In this document: in pieces, positions 55,113 to 64,000 of the stretch
How positions within the stretch are numbered: position 1 is the stretch's first letter
Layout of the letters: each line of letters opens with the position of its first letter
Origin: Shewanella carassii
GTDB taxonomy: Bacteria > Pseudomonadota > Gammaproteobacteria > Enterobacterales > Shewanellaceae
Reading direction: 5' to 3'
NCBI RefSeq assembly: GCF_002777975.1
Contig: NZ_NGVS01000014.1
Location: 78,198-142,197 of the forward strand
Length of the DNA: 64,000 nt
The notes under the pieces: generated by a model
Database searches by the model: none
Told to the model about the DNA's origin: nothing
Seen by the model: only the letters and a program-made list of their open reading frames with translations
Program-made: the position numbers and the translations under genes

Positions 55113-58100
55113 TTACTCAGCCTGTTTTCGTAGTTTGCGTTCTTCACGCTCTCGCTTACTGAATAGGCGCTCTACCACCACGAAGAAGAGTGGGATAAAG
55201 AAGATACCCAGGAAGGTTGAGCTGATCATACCGCCCAGCACCCCAGTACCGATGGCGTTTTGACTGCCTGAGCCTACGCCCGTACTGACTGCCAGTGGCA
55301 CAACCCCGAGGCCGAATGCCAGTGAGGTCATCAGAATCGGCCGCAGACGCACCCGCACCGCATGCAGGGTCGCATCGACAAGCTTGGAACCTTGTTCATA
55401 GTATTCCTTGGCGAATTCCACGATCAGAATGGCGTTCTTAGTTGCCAGACCCACAGTGGTCAACAGACCTACCTGGAAGAACACGTCATTTGGCAAGCCA
55501 CGGCCATTCATGGCGATCAGGGCACCGATAATACCTAGAGGTACCACCAGAATTACCGCGAAAGGTACAGACCAGCTTTCATACAGAGCCGCCAATACCA
55601 GGAATACTACCAGAATTGACAGCGCGTAGAGCGCAGGCGCCTGGTTGCCTGACAAACGTTCCTCGTAGGAGAGGCCGTTCCATTCGATACCAAAACCGGG
55701 TGGCAGCTGCTTGACCATGTCTTCCATGATGTTCATCGCCTCACCTGTACTGAAGCCAGGAACCGTTGCCCCCTGGATGTTCATCGCCGGTAGACCATTG
55801 AAGCGTTCCAGACGCGGTGAGCCATACTCCCAGCTACCGGTAGCAAAGGCAGAAAAGGGCACCATGTCTCCCTTGGCGTTGCGTACATACCAGGAGTCCA
55901 GATCTTCAGGCTGCATTCGGTATTTGGCTTCAGCCTGAACATAAACTTTCTTCACCCGGCCACGGTCAACGAAGTCGTTGACATAGGAACCACCCCAAGC
56001 GGCAGAGAGCACATTGTTGACATCACCTATGTTGACGCCCAGCGCTCGCAGCTTGGCATGATCTATATGCAGCTGATACATGGGTGCATCTTCCTGACCA
56101 TTGGGGCGTACGCCCACCAGGTTGGGATTCTGAGCCGCCATACCCAGCAGTTGGTTACGAGCTTGAACCAGCTTTTCGTGTCCTTGGCCGTTTTTGTCTT
56201 GTAGGAAGAGGTCAAAACCGTTGGCCGTACCCAGCTCGATTACCGCTGGTGGCACGAAGGCAAACACAAAGGCTTCCTTCATCTGGCTGAACACCGCCAT
56301 GGCACGGCCTGCGACAGACTGAACATCACTGCCGGGAGCAGTACGTTCTGACCAGTCTTTCAGCCCAACGAAGGCGATACCCATGTTCTGACCCTGACCG
56401 GCGAAACTGAAGCCCGCCACACTCAGAACCGACTTAACGTTATCATCTGCCAGGAACTGATCTGAAACCTTTTCCAGCACCTTCAAGGTGCTTTCCTGAG
56501 TGGAGTTGGTTGGCAGAATCGCTTGGGCAAAAAGAATGCCCTGATCTTCGTCCGGCAAGAAGGCGGTTGGCATGCGGATAAAGATCCAGCCGACGGCTAC
56601 CACCAGTGCCAAGTAAACTGCGCTCATGCGGACAGAGCGTTTTATGATACCGGCAACAGTGCCTTCATATTTGCCCGTCATGCGATCGAAGCTGCGGTTA
56701 AACCAGCCGAAGAAACCGGTTTCGGCGTGGGTATGTCCTTTCTTCAGCGGTTTGAGCATAGTGGCGCAGAGTGCCGGCGTCAGCACGATTGCTACCAATA
56801 CCGACAGTGCCATCGCCGATACGATAGTGATGGAGAACTGACGATAAATCACCCCGGTGGAACCCGACATGAAGGCCATAGGAACAAATACTGCCGACAA
56901 CGTCAGACCAATACCCACCAAGGCGCCGGTGATTTGTCCCATGGACTTCTTGGTCGCTTCTTTGGGACTGAGGCCCTCTTCGGACATTACCCGTTCAACG
57001 TTTTCCACCACCACGATGGCGTCATCCACCAAGAGGCCGATGGCCAATACCATGGCGAACATGGTCAGGGTGTTAATCGAGAATCCGGTGAAAGACAGGA
57101 TGGCGAAGGTACCCAGCAATACTACCGGCACCGCAATCGTTGGGATCAAGGTAGCGCGGAAGTTTTGCAGGAACAGATACATGATGACGAACACCAGCAC
57201 CACGGCTTCCAGCAGGGTATGAACCACACCTTCGATAGAGTTTTTCACGAATGGAGTAGTGTCATAGGGATACACAACCTGCATGCCGGCTGGGAAGAAG
57301 GGTTTCATCTCTTCCACTTTGGCGCGCACGGCTTCGGCGGTATCCAGCGCGTTGGCGCCAGTGGCCAGTTTGATCGCCAGACCCGTGGCAGGGCGTCCAT
57401 TATAGAGTGATTCGATAGAATAACTCTCTGAGCCCAGTTCGACCTTGGCAACATCGCCTAGATAGACGTTGGCACCAGAGGTACTCGATTTGAGGATGAT
57501 GTTGCGGAATTCCTCAGGCGTTTGCAAACGGCTCTGAGCCGAAATAGTCGCATTCAGTTCCTGACCTTGCACCGCTGGAGCGCCACCCAATTGACCGGCA
57601 GAAACCTGAGCGTTCTGCTCCCGGATCGCGGCGATCACATCCAGAGTCGTCAGGTTATAGTTGGTCAGTTTCAGTGGGTCGACCCAGATACGCATTGAGT
57701 ATTGGGCACCGAACAGGGTAGTTTCACCTACACCAGGCACACGGCTCATAGGATCCTGAACGTTTGAGCCCACGTAGTCGGCGAGGTCGGCCTTGGTCAT
57801 GGAGCCATCTTCGGAAATAAAGGCGACCACCATCAGGAAGCCCGAACCGGACTTGTTAACCCTGATACCTTGAGCCGTTACTTCCTGAGGCAGTAAGGCC
57901 ATGGCGGCCTGCAGCTTATTCTGTACCTGAACCTGGGCGATGTCGGGGTCCGCCTCGGCGTTAAAGGTCAGAGTGATTTCGGCGTTACCGAAGCTGTCAC
58001 TGGTGGACTTGATATAGCGCAGATGGTCGAGACCTGTCATGCGTTGTTCAATCACCTGAGTGACAGAATCTTCCACCGTCTTGGCCGATGCACCTGGATA

Positions 58101-58244
58101 GTTGGCGGCAACCACAATGGTTGGCGGCGCAATGTCCGGGTACTGGGAAACCGGCAGGCCCTTAATAGCCAGGACACCTGCCAGCATGATAATAATGGCG
58201 ATCACCCATGCGAAGATGGGGCGATCGATAAAGAAACGTGCCAT
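55113..58244 (-). CDS. RND efflux pump inner-membrane permease (HAE-1 type)
   Basis: This 1043-residue AcrB/MexB-type proton-driven multidrug transporter has twelve membrane helices and two large periplasmic loops. The proton-relay segment [21 protein letters not shown] in helix 4 carries the paired aspartates, and the N-terminus [20 protein letters not shown] is typical of the family. It follows its adaptor gene by 13 bases. No TolC-like outer-membrane factor lies in the operon, so it probably uses one encoded elsewhere. The substrate is unknown. Confidence 0.96.
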   Translation of the reverse strand: MARFFIDRPIFAWVIAIIIMLAGVLAIKGLPVSQYPDIAPPTIVVAANYPGASAKTVEDSVTQVIEQRMTGLDHLRYIKSTSDSFGNAEITLTFNAEADPDIAQVQVQNKLQAAMALLPQEVTAQGIRVNKSGSGFLMVVAFISEDGSMTKADLADYVGSNVQDPMSRVPGVGETTLFGAQYSMRIWVDPLKLTNYNLTTLDVIAAIREQNAQVSAGQLGGAPAVQGQELNATISAQSRLQTPEEFRNIILKSSTSGANVYLGDVAKVELGSESYSIESLYNGRPATGLAIKLATGANALDTAEAVRAKVEEMKPFFPAGMQVVYPYDTTPFVKNSIEGVVHTLLEAVVLVFVIMYLFLQNFRATLIPTIAVPVVLLGTFAILSFTGFSINTLTMFAMVLAIGLLVDDAIVVVENVERVMSEEGLSPKEATKKSMGQITGALVGIGLTLSAVFVPMAFMSGSTGVIYRQFSITIVSAMALSVLVAIVLTPALCATMLKPLKKGHTHAETGFFGWFNRSFDRMTGKYEGTVAGIIKRSVRMSAVYLALVVAVGWIFIRMPTAFLPDEDQGILFAQAILPTNSTQESTLKVLEKVSDQFLADDNVKSVLSVAGFSFAGQGQNMGIAFVGLKDWSERTAPGSDVQSVAGRAMAVFSQMKEAFVFAFVPPAVIELGTANGFDLFLQDKNGQGHEKLVQARNQLLGMAAQNPNLVGVRPNGQEDAPMYQLHIDHAKLRALGVNIGDVNNVLSAAWGGSYVNDFVDRGRVKKVYVQAEAKYRMQPEDLDSWYVRNAKGDMVPFSAFATGSWEYGSPRLERFNGLPAMNIQGATVPGFSTGEAMNIMEDMVKQLPPGFGIEWNGLSYEERLSGNQAPALYALSILVVFLVLAALYESWSVPFAVILVVPLGIIGALIAMNGRGLPNDVFFQVGLLTTVGLATKNAILIVEFAKEYYEQGSKLVDATLHAVRVRLRPILMTSLAFGLGVVPLAVSTGVGSGSQNAIGTGVLGGMISSTFLGIFFIPLFFVVVERLFSKREREERKLRKQAE

Positions 58245-58257
58245 AACTTCCGCCCTG

Positions 58258-59400
58258 TTATTGCTGGTTTGCTGTCATGGGTTTAGCCGTCACAGGCATG
58301 CCGGGACGGATTTTCTGCAGCCCTTCGACAATCAGCTTGTCACCTGGCTTGAGGCCATCGGTAACTCGCCATTGATTATTGATGACATTGGCTGTTTTGA
58401 TGACGCGAGCTTCAACCTTGTTTTCGGCGTTAACCAACATGGCCACTGCTTCACCCTTAGGATTACGGCTAATCGCTTTTTGTGGCACCAGAATCGCTTG
58501 AGGATCGATGCCGGTATTGAGGTTAGCACGTACATACATGCCTGGCAGCAGGGTGTGATCCGGGTTCGGGAACTCGGCTCTCAGAGTCACAGACCCCGTA
58601 TTCTCATCGACACTGACTTCGGCAAACTGTAAGCGCCCCTTGTGATCATAGACAGAGCCATCTTCCAGCAGCAGAGTGACTTCGGCATCTTTGGCCGCTT
58701 CCAGCTTACCGGCTTTCAGCAGACTCTTGAGGCGCAACATCTGGGTGCTGGACTGAACGATATCCACATTGATGGGATCCAGCTGTTGGATGGTCGCCAA
58801 GGCTTGAGCCTGGTTGGCGGTCACCAGAGCACCGGCGGTAACGCTGGACTTACCGATTCGGCCCGAAATAGGCGCCTGAACTTCGGTATAGTTGACGTTA
58901 ATGGTTGCAGTATTGATGGCTGCCTTGGCCACTTCTACCGCCGCCAGCGCTTCTTTATAGGAAGCATCTGCCTTGTCGTACTCTTCTTTACTTATGTATT
59001 TGGTCTTGAGCAGTTCCTGGTAGCGAATATGAGTCGACTTGGCTGAAGCCAATGCCGCTTCGGCGCGGGCCAGCTCAGCCTTGGCGCTCTGCAGAGACGC
59101 TTTATAAGTAGAAGGATCGATCTGATACAGGGACTCGCCCTGCTTTACATCTCCGCCTTCGGTGAAACTACGTTTTAAAATGATGCCATTGACTTGAGGC
59201 CGTACTTCGGCTTCAAGATAAGCTATGCTGCGCCCTGGCAACTGCACTTGCAGCGCCTGCGGAGCCGACTTGACTTCGAGGACACTGACTTCCATAGCGG
59301 GGGCCGCCTGATTGCTTTTGGCTTGTTCAGCTTCCGACCCACAGGCCGTCATCCATAACGCCATACTTACAACTGAGGCAACTTTTAATACATGCCGCAT
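58258..59400 (-). CDS. RND efflux periplasmic adaptor lipoprotein
   Basis: This 380-residue AcrA/MexA-type membrane-fusion protein has a lipoprotein signal (ALWMTACGS, Cys20). The biotinyl-lipoyl half motifs flank a coiled-coil hairpin (about residues 95-165, rich in Ala/Glu/Lys), followed by beta-barrel and membrane-proximal domains. It links the permease to an outer-membrane channel. It is the first gene of a two-gene operon; a LysR regulator gene lies divergent 471 bases away and may control it. Confidence 0.95.
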   Translation of the reverse strand: MRHVLKVASVVSMALWMTACGSEAEQAKSNQAAPAMEVSVLEVKSAPQALQVQLPGRSIAYLEAEVRPQVNGIILKRSFTEGGDVKQGESLYQIDPSTYKASLQSAKAELARAEAALASAKSTHIRYQELLKTKYISKEEYDKADASYKEALAAVEVAKAAINTATINVNYTEVQAPISGRIGKSSVTAGALVTANQAQALATIQQLDPINVDIVQSSTQMLRLKSLLKAGKLEAAKDAEVTLLLEDGSVYDHKGRLQFAEVSVDENTGSVTLRAEFPNPDHTLLPGMYVRANLNTGIDPQAILVPQKAISRNPKGEAVAMLVNAENKVEARVIKTANVINNQWRVTDGLKPGDKLIVEGLQKIRPGMPVTAKPMTANQQ

Positions 59401-59871
59401 GATAACTCCTAATCAGTATCTGCTTGCCGGGAAGGGAATAATGTCTCGCGTGACAGCTTTCCTGGCGCAGTTAGTCAGCAAAAATGTCGAACCTATATTT
59501 ATCGCACAAGCATTCTGTCTCAACAAGCTACAGGATAAGCGAAAAGTGTAAATGATTGAAAACTTTTTAATCAATAAACGACACTATTGCCATTTATTTA
59601 CATTTAGTTGTGATATTTATGATTTCAACAACTTATGTTTCCAGTTTCGGTGTTTCCTTAACTAGGTCTGCATCCATTTTTTTGTCTGGGGACACCTTGC
59701 TCTTCCCGGTTACAGCAAGTGTTTTGAGGAGGGCGTGAACAAGGCTGAAATGAGAGAAATATCTCTGTTTCATGCTGGATCCCCCTCCGAGAGGCGAGTA
59801 TTCTACTACTGTCACTATTATTTTATTAGTCACATAGAAATAAACCCACTGTCCCACAGGTGCAACAATAA
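59401..59871. other. Divergent region between RND operon and LysR gene
   Basis: This AT-rich stretch contains a possible 46-codon leftward ORF and presumably the promoters of the efflux operon and the LysR gene. LysR-type T-N11-A sites are too loose to assign by eye. No strong hairpin was found. Confidence 0.45.
59633..59773 (-). CDS. Possible small protein upstream of the RND operon
   Basis: A 46-codon frame starts at ATG 59773, six bases after a GGAGGGGGA-type ribosome binding site. It encodes a basic and Ser/Lys-rich peptide (MKQRYFSHFSLVHALLKTLA) with no recognised family. The strong binding site is the main reason to list it. It could be a leader peptide or regulatory ORF for the efflux operon, which lies further downstream on the same strand. 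Confidence 0.35.
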   Translation of the reverse strand: MKQRYFSHFSLVHALLKTLAVTGKSKVSPDKKMDADLVKETPKLET

Positions 59872-60819
59872 ATGGATCTAAACAGGGTACAAATATTTGC
59901 TCAAGTTGTTGAGCAGGGTAGCTTTACCGGTGCCGCCAAGGCGTTGGGGCTCACCAAGACCACCGTCAGCCGTAAAGTCGCCGAACTGGAAAAGGCGACC
60001 GGTGTTCAACTACTGTTCAGAACCACCCGGGCACTGAGATTAACCGAAGCCGGCTCTGAGTATTACAATAAGATCACCAAGATTCTGGTAGACCTGGAAA
60101 ATGCCGAAGCCCAACTCAGTGCCAACCAGCAACGGGTCAAGGGTAATTTGAGGGTAGTCTGTCCGATTGAGATGGGGCAGTTGTTTCTCGGTCCGGTATT
60201 TGCCCGTTTTCTCGAGGCCTATCCGGATATCACCATAGAGGCTGAGCTGACCAACCGTAAGGTGGATATGGTTGAAGAGGGGATAGACATACTCTTCCAC
60301 CTTTGTGGCATCGAAGATTCACGCCTGCAGCATTACCAACTGGTGAAGACCAGTACTACCCTGATGGCCAGCCCGGATTACCTCAAACGCCATGGTACTC
60401 CGCAGACTCCGGATGATCTCTGGCATCACAAGGGTATAGAGCAGGGCGGGATCCAGCTTATCAATGATGGCTGTTGGAAAATTTTCGATGGCAAGCAATG
60501 GCAGGTGATCACTCCTGAGGTGCAGCTCAAGGTCAATAATATTACTCTGGCTCGGGAAGCGGCCATCGCTGGCCTGGGGATCACTTGTCTGCCGCCGATG
60601 ATCGCCGATGAAGCCTTGCAAAAAGGGACTCTGGTTACTGTGCTCGAAGATTTCCCCATGGAACACAACACCTTGCTGCTGTCTTATCCCAAACGAGCCT
60701 ATTTGCCACGTAAATACATTATTTTTATAGATTTTATCTATCAGGCCTTGTTCGGTTACTGGGGTAACATGCTGCTGGAGATCCCCGAGTATGTGAAGCG
60801 CCCCGAAGGCTTCGAATAA
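59872..60819 (+). CDS. LysR-family transcriptional regulator
   Basis: This 315-residue LysR-type regulator has an N-terminal winged helix at residues 1-62 (FTGAAKALGLTKTTVSRKVAELE). The effector-binding domain runs from about 90 to 295. It is divergent from the RND adaptor-permease operon, the usual arrangement for a regulator and its target, so control of efflux is likely. The effector is unknown. A perfect inverted repeat follows at 60824-60852. Confidence 0.93.
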   Translation: MDLNRVQIFAQVVEQGSFTGAAKALGLTKTTVSRKVAELEKATGVQLLFRTTRALRLTEAGSEYYNKITKILVDLENAEAQLSANQQRVKGNLRVVCPIEMGQLFLGPVFARFLEAYPDITIEAELTNRKVDMVEEGIDILFHLCGIEDSRLQHYQLVKTSTTLMASPDYLKRHGTPQTPDDLWHHKGIEQGGIQLINDGCWKIFDGKQWQVITPEVQLKVNNITLAREAAIAGLGITCLPPMIADEALQKGTLVTVLEDFPMEHNTLLLSYPKRAYLPRKYIIFIDFIYQALFGYWGNMLLEIPEYVKRPEGFE

Positions 60820-60823
60820 GCCA

Positions 60824-60852
60824 GAATGACTGCGACGTTGCCGCAGTCATTC
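60824..60852 (+). terminator. Hairpin after the LysR gene
   Basis: GAATGACTGCG at 60824-60834 pairs with CGCAGTCATTC at 60842-60852. The stem is perfect but the T run is weak, so terminator function is probable rather than certain. Confidence 0.55.
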
Positions 60853-60958
60853 ATAATTATTCACATTCATTCCTCCATGGTTCATTCAGCTAGATAACCT
60901 TGTTCACAACTTCTTCTTACTATCCAGGCTAACAACACTCAAGCTCTGGTGGATAAAG

Positions 60959-61696
60959 ATGAACCCAACTCATAAGCTGTTTTTATCAGGTTTGCTGCTG
61001 TGCAGCAGTTCTATGGCACTGGCAGACGAAGCTCCCCGTTTCGCCGGTGGCAGTTTTGCCGGCAATCTGACCTTTGCCTCTGACTATGTGTTCCGTGGCG
61101 AGTCGGAAACTCTGGATGGCGATGTGCCAGTCGTTCAGGGGACTTTTAGCTGGAACCATGACGCCGGCTGGTATGCCGGGGTATTTGCCTCCAACATTAA
61201 GTTTGCCGACCCCAACCTCGAAATCGTTACAGCACCTTTCATCGGCAAGAGCGGTGAGTTGGGTGATTCAGGCTTCACCTATGATGTCATGCTGTTCTCT
61301 TACCTCTATCCGGGCGCGTCCTACTCCAACTACACAGAACTGTGGTTGAAACTCGGCAAGTCTTTCGGTCGAGCCCATCTGCAACTGGAAGTAACGCCGA
61401 CTGTGGATGATTGGTTTGGTGTTGATGGCTGGCATGGTGTCAACTATGCCCTGCATCCAAGCTATAGCTTCGAGAACGGTATCAAGGTTTCCGGCTCAGT
61501 AGGTTATCAGGACCTGAGCGGTAATGGCGCCGAGGGATGGGGACACTGGAACCTGGGGGTAAGCAAGGAGTTCTATGGTTTCAACCTGGACTTACGTTAC
61601 CACGGCAGTACGGTTGAATCAGACCACAAAGTTTATGGTACCCAGACAGAAATCTTCGATGACAGGTTAGTAATAGGTATCAGCAAAGCGTTTTAA
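60959..61696 (+). CDS. TorF family putative porin
   Basis: This 245-residue outer-membrane protein has a signal peptide (cleavage near ALADE) and the N-terminal strand pattern of the TorF family (GNLTFASDYVFRGESETLDGDVPVVQG). It ends in an aromatic residue (SKAF), as outer-membrane barrels do. The gene stands alone with its own terminator. Its transported substrate is unknown. Confidence 0.88.
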   Translation: MNPTHKLFLSGLLLCSSSMALADEAPRFAGGSFAGNLTFASDYVFRGESETLDGDVPVVQGTFSWNHDAGWYAGVFASNIKFADPNLEIVTAPFIGKSGELGDSGFTYDVMLFSYLYPGASYSNYTELWLKLGKSFGRAHLQLEVTPTVDDWFGVDGWHGVNYALHPSYSFENGIKVSGSVGYQDLSGNGAEGWGHWNLGVSKEFYGFNLDLRYHGSTVESDHKVYGTQTEIFDDRLVIGISKAF

Positions 61697-61719
61697 TGAC
61701 TGCTTCCCTGCAGTTTTTA

Positions 61720-61750
61720 AGAGTACGCCATTTGGCGTACTCTTTTTTTT
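61720..61750. terminator. Terminator after the TorF-type porin
   Basis: AGAGTACGCC at 61720-61729 pairs with GGCGTACTCT at 61734-61743, followed by a run of Ts. Confidence 0.9.
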
Positions 61751-61835
61751 AGGGAAAGTGCGAACAAGTTCCATCTGTGCTCTGCGTCGTTAACAGGCTT
61801 AGATGCAAGGCGTGGTTCGTAGTAGCAAGACGTTC

Positions 61836-62300
61836 TTAGCACATGCTCTTTTCAAGATAGAGGCGGTTGTCGGCAACATGCCCGGGTTCGGCGCGGAAGT
61901 CCACCACCTGATACTGATGGCTGATCAGCATATTCAACATAGAGCGGAACTGGTTGCGGGTCTTAACCTGGATCTGTTTATACCCGGCCTGAGTGGCCCA
62001 ACGTTCCTGAGCTTCCAGCATGCTACGCGCCAGCCCCAGACTGCGATAATCGGGTAACACACCGCCCAGCCAACTGTAAAAACACTGTTCGTCCAGCGCA
62101 TAACCCAGTTTGAATCCAGCCAGCTCACCTTCCACAAAGGCCAACAACAATAAACAGGTGTTGCCTGTCAGTCGGCGTTCAAATTCTTGCTGTTGGTAGC
62201 CGGAATCAAACTCGGGGATCTGAGCACTCAAGGCCATGATCTCATTGATCTGTTGCTGATCAATCTCAGTAATAGCTTTGATTTCAATGGAGTACATCAT
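61836..62300 (-). CDS. GNAT family N-acetyltransferase
   Basis: This 154-residue GNAT enzyme uses acetyl-CoA to acetylate an amine on an unknown substrate. The core is visible: CLLLLAFVEGELAGFKLGYAL for strands 2-4, then the acetyl-CoA loop GVLPDYRSLGLARSMLEAQERWA (R/Q-x-x-G-x-A type) and a late KTRNQFRSMLNMLISHQYQV strand-helix. Adjacent ATGs at 62300 and 62297 are both possible starts after GAGAGA. It is 83 bases downstream of the transporter gene on the same strand. Confidence 0.85.
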   Translation of the reverse strand: MMYSIEIKAITEIDQQQINEIMALSAQIPEFDSGYQQQEFERRLTGNTCLLLLAFVEGELAGFKLGYALDEQCFYSWLGGVLPDYRSLGLARSMLEAQERWATQAGYKQIQVKTRNQFRSMLNMLISHQYQVVDFRAEPGHVADNRLYLEKSMC

Positions 62301-62383
62301 TATTCTCTCAACGGGCCGCAAGTCTCACTGGTTGCGGGATAAAAACTGGCCAAAATTATAACAGGTCTGGCCAGTTGAATGCA

Positions 62384-63043
62384 TCAGGAGAATTGCTGCT
62401 GGTTTTCCGTCTGTAAGATCTTATCTTGCAGCAGTCGCAGCAACACGCCATAGGCCGGCAGGAACAGTCCCAGACTGACCAACAACTTAAAGCTGTAGTC
62501 CACTGCGGCGATTTCCGGCCAGTTGGCGGCCATGAAGGGGTCACTGGAGGCGAAGAAGGCGATACTGAAGAACACCAGAGTATCCACCAGGTTGCCTATC
62601 AGGGTTGAGGCCGCCGGAGCGACCCACCAGGCACACTGGCGGCGAATTCGGGCAAACACCGCGATATCCATCAGTTGGCCCACTAGATAGGCGGCAAAAC
62701 TGGCAAAGGCGATGCGGAATACAAAGGTGTTGAAGTCCGATAGTGCACCTAGCCCCTGAAAATTGCCCTGATGAAACAGTACGCCCATGGCGTAGGAGAT
62801 CAGCAAAGCCGGTAGCATGGCCTTGAAGATGATCTGCCGGGCGGCGGCTTGGCCGAATATCCGTACCGTCAAGTCGGTTGCCAGATAGACGAAAGGAAAG
62901 CTGAAGGCGCCCCAGGTTGTGTGGAAGCCGAATAGCTGAAATGGTAGCTGCACCAGATAGTTACTGGCACTGATAATCAGAATGTGAAAACTGACCAAGA
63001 GGATCAGCGCGCGTTTGAGCTGCGCATTGGTTAACATTAACAT
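62384..63043 (-). CDS. yhhQ: Queuosine precursor transporter (YhhQ/VUT family)
   Basis: This 219-residue inner-membrane protein has six predicted helices and the YhhQ signature: SNYLVQLPFQLFG, WGAFSFPFVYLATDLTVRIFG and a late TLIGNLVDTLVFFSIAF. In E. coli YhhQ imports preQ0 and preQ1 for queuosine tRNA modification. A candidate preQ1-I-like riboswitch sits immediately upstream, which supports this function independently. The start is at 63043; a second in-frame ATG lies two codons later. Confidence 0.92.
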   Translation of the reverse strand: MLMLTNAQLKRALILLVSFHILIISASNYLVQLPFQLFGFHTTWGAFSFPFVYLATDLTVRIFGQAAARQIIFKAMLPALLISYAMGVLFHQGNFQGLGALSDFNTFVFRIAFASFAAYLVGQLMDIAVFARIRRQCAWWVAPAASTLIGNLVDTLVFFSIAFFASSDPFMAANWPEIAAVDYSFKLLVSLGLFLPAYGVLLRLLQDKILQTENQQQFS

Positions 63044-63050
63044 ATTGTGA

Positions 63051-63086
63051 CCTTTTTAGTTGGTTGGGCGGGGTGAGGGAACCCGC
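63051..63086 (-). promoter_or_regulatory. Candidate preQ1-I-like riboswitch upstream of yhhQ
   Basis: On the minus strand the stem GCGGG/CCCGC encloses a loop beginning TTC and ending CAC. A tail with ACTAA follows, running straight into the ribosome binding site AAAAAGG, seven bases before the yhhQ ATG. This matches the preQ1-I layout (GGTTC, CACCC, tail ACTAA). Loop bases CCT could pair with AGG of the ribosome binding site, the pseudoknot used by translational preQ1-I switches. The tail is less A-rich than typical examples. Structure and gene context are seen; ligand binding is inference. Confidence 0.62.
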
Positions 63087-63211
63087 ATCTTCGGTTTTAC
63101 CGAAAGGGCGCACATTATAGTGCCCAGAATCAGGCTGACAAGAGGGGAGCGTAAAAAATGTCCAGTCCATCTCAAGCTACTCTACACTGAAAAGGAAGAC
63201 AGGAGAGTAAA

Positions 63212-63958
63212 ATGAATCGAATCTGCTGCCTGTTGTTGGCCTTGCTAGTTTTTGCCAGGCCTGCGATTGCCGAACCGACCAAGATCCAGGTCGCCACCGC
63301 CAGTTGGGGCGGTTATACCGAAACCAATGGCGAAGGTTATTATTTTGAGTTGTTGCGACGGGCTTTCCCCGCGCCGGAATGGCAACTGGAAATTCAGTTT
63401 GTGCCCTTTCCCCGTTCCCTGTATATGCTGGAGCGTGAACAGGTGGACATGGTGTTGGGGCTTTATCTGGGAGATATTTCCAAGGGGGTCTACAGTGCTC
63501 AAAAGGTCGAAACCGAGGTGATAGATGCCGCAGTGACCCCCGAGCTGGCCAGTGTTTGGCAAGGGATAGACTCTCTGACTTCTCGCCGGGTTCAAGCCCT
63601 GATCGCCTATCGTTTTTTTACCCTGACTCAGGTCCCCATGTACTATCAGGAAACCAGCAGCCTGCTGGAGATGTTACGGCAGGTCAATGTCGGCAAAATC
63701 GATGCGGTGCTCGACTATAAACCGGATATGCTGCCGTTATTGCAGCAACTCGATCAACCTAGGAGATTGGTTATTATAGAGGACGTGTTGCGGGCCGATG
63801 TCTACTTTGCCTTTGCCAAAAACCCTAAAGGGCTCAAGTTAAAACAGATATTTGACCAGCAGTTTGCCGAACTGGAGCAGTCGGGTGAGCTGGAGGCTAT
63901 CAAGCAGAGATGTATGGAGCAATTGCAATTGCGGATGCAGGAGCCACCCCCACCTTAA
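63212..63958 (+). CDS. Periplasmic solute-binding protein (SBP_bac_3-like)
   Basis: This 248-residue exported protein has a signal peptide (MNRICCLLLALLVFARPAIA) and a type II periplasmic-binding-protein fold of the amino-acid/polar-compound class. The strand-loop pattern is VATASWGGYTETNGEGYYFELLRRAF, then FPRSLYMLEREQVDMVLGLYLG, with a VGKIDAVLDYKP hinge segment. No permease or ATPase gene is adjacent within the window, so it may feed a sensor or a transporter encoded elsewhere. The substrate is unknown. Confidence 0.82.
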   Translation: MNRICCLLLALLVFARPAIAEPTKIQVATASWGGYTETNGEGYYFELLRRAFPAPEWQLEIQFVPFPRSLYMLEREQVDMVLGLYLGDISKGVYSAQKVETEVIDAAVTPELASVWQGIDSLTSRRVQALIAYRFFTLTQVPMYYQETSSLLEMLRQVNVGKIDAVLDYKPDMLPLLQQLDQPRRLVIIEDVLRADVYFAFAKNPKGLKLKQIFDQQFAELEQSGELEAIKQRCMEQLQLRMQEPPPP

Positions 63959-64000
63959 AAATCCAACAGAATCGACATTATGGTGGCGAGCTTATTCTCT

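Overview
The window looks like a chromosomal segment of a Shewanella species. GC content is moderate to high. The hut operon, twin fdhXABC formate dehydrogenase clusters, a urocanate-reductase locus, a GlyGly-CTERM M6 protease and a TorF-type porin together match the gene content known from this genus. An S. algae-like member is my inference from base composition and content only. No rRNA, tRNA, CRISPR array, insertion sequence or prophage was seen.

Layout. 1-2.78 kb is an accessory junction: hairpin-rich non-coding DNA, then two AT-rich leftward genes of unknown function, then inverted repeats. 2.78-8.13 kb is the histidine utilisation locus (hutI divergent from hutC-hutU-hutH), with a HutC-type operator in the divergent promoter. 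8.2-24.7 kb is mostly housekeeping and envelope genes: a MscS channel, a LysE exporter, an acyltransferase, a one-haem c-type protein, an NRDE protein, a ZIP-like/permease fusion, MarC, a GH63-type glycosidase, a small lipoprotein plus secreted M6 protease, ubiC, a FliL-like protein and rlmF.

24.7-40.2 kb is a formate oxidation module. It holds a DNA-binding regulator with a periplasmic-binding-protein-like domain, FdhD, two small conserved proteins (DUF3305/DUF3306-like), a polyferredoxin, a TorD-type chaperone, and two tandem fdhX-fdhA-fdhB-fdhC clusters. Both catalytic subunits carry Cys193 where selenoenzymes have selenocysteine. Each cluster ends in its own terminator, and each has a hairpin between fdhB and fdhC. 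40.6-46.1 kb holds a chemoreceptor, a HemN-family radical SAM protein, a GFA protein and an M14 peptidase.

46.5-54.1 kb is the most interesting region. It encodes an exported histidine/phenylalanine ammonia-lyase homologue without the Ala-Ser-Gly triad needed for the MIO cofactor, a LuxR-type regulator, a two-component system, a Tsx-like outer-membrane channel, and a flavin reductase whose residues match urocanate reductase UrdA. It reads as a periplasmic urocanate-respiration locus, separate from the cytoplasmic hut pathway 40 kb upstream. The lyase homologue is the least explained part.

54.2-64 kb holds mtnC, an RND efflux pair without an outer-membrane partner, a LysR regulator, a TorF-type porin, a GNAT enzyme, a YhhQ-type queuosine-precursor transporter preceded by a candidate preQ1-I-like riboswitch, and a solute-binding protein.
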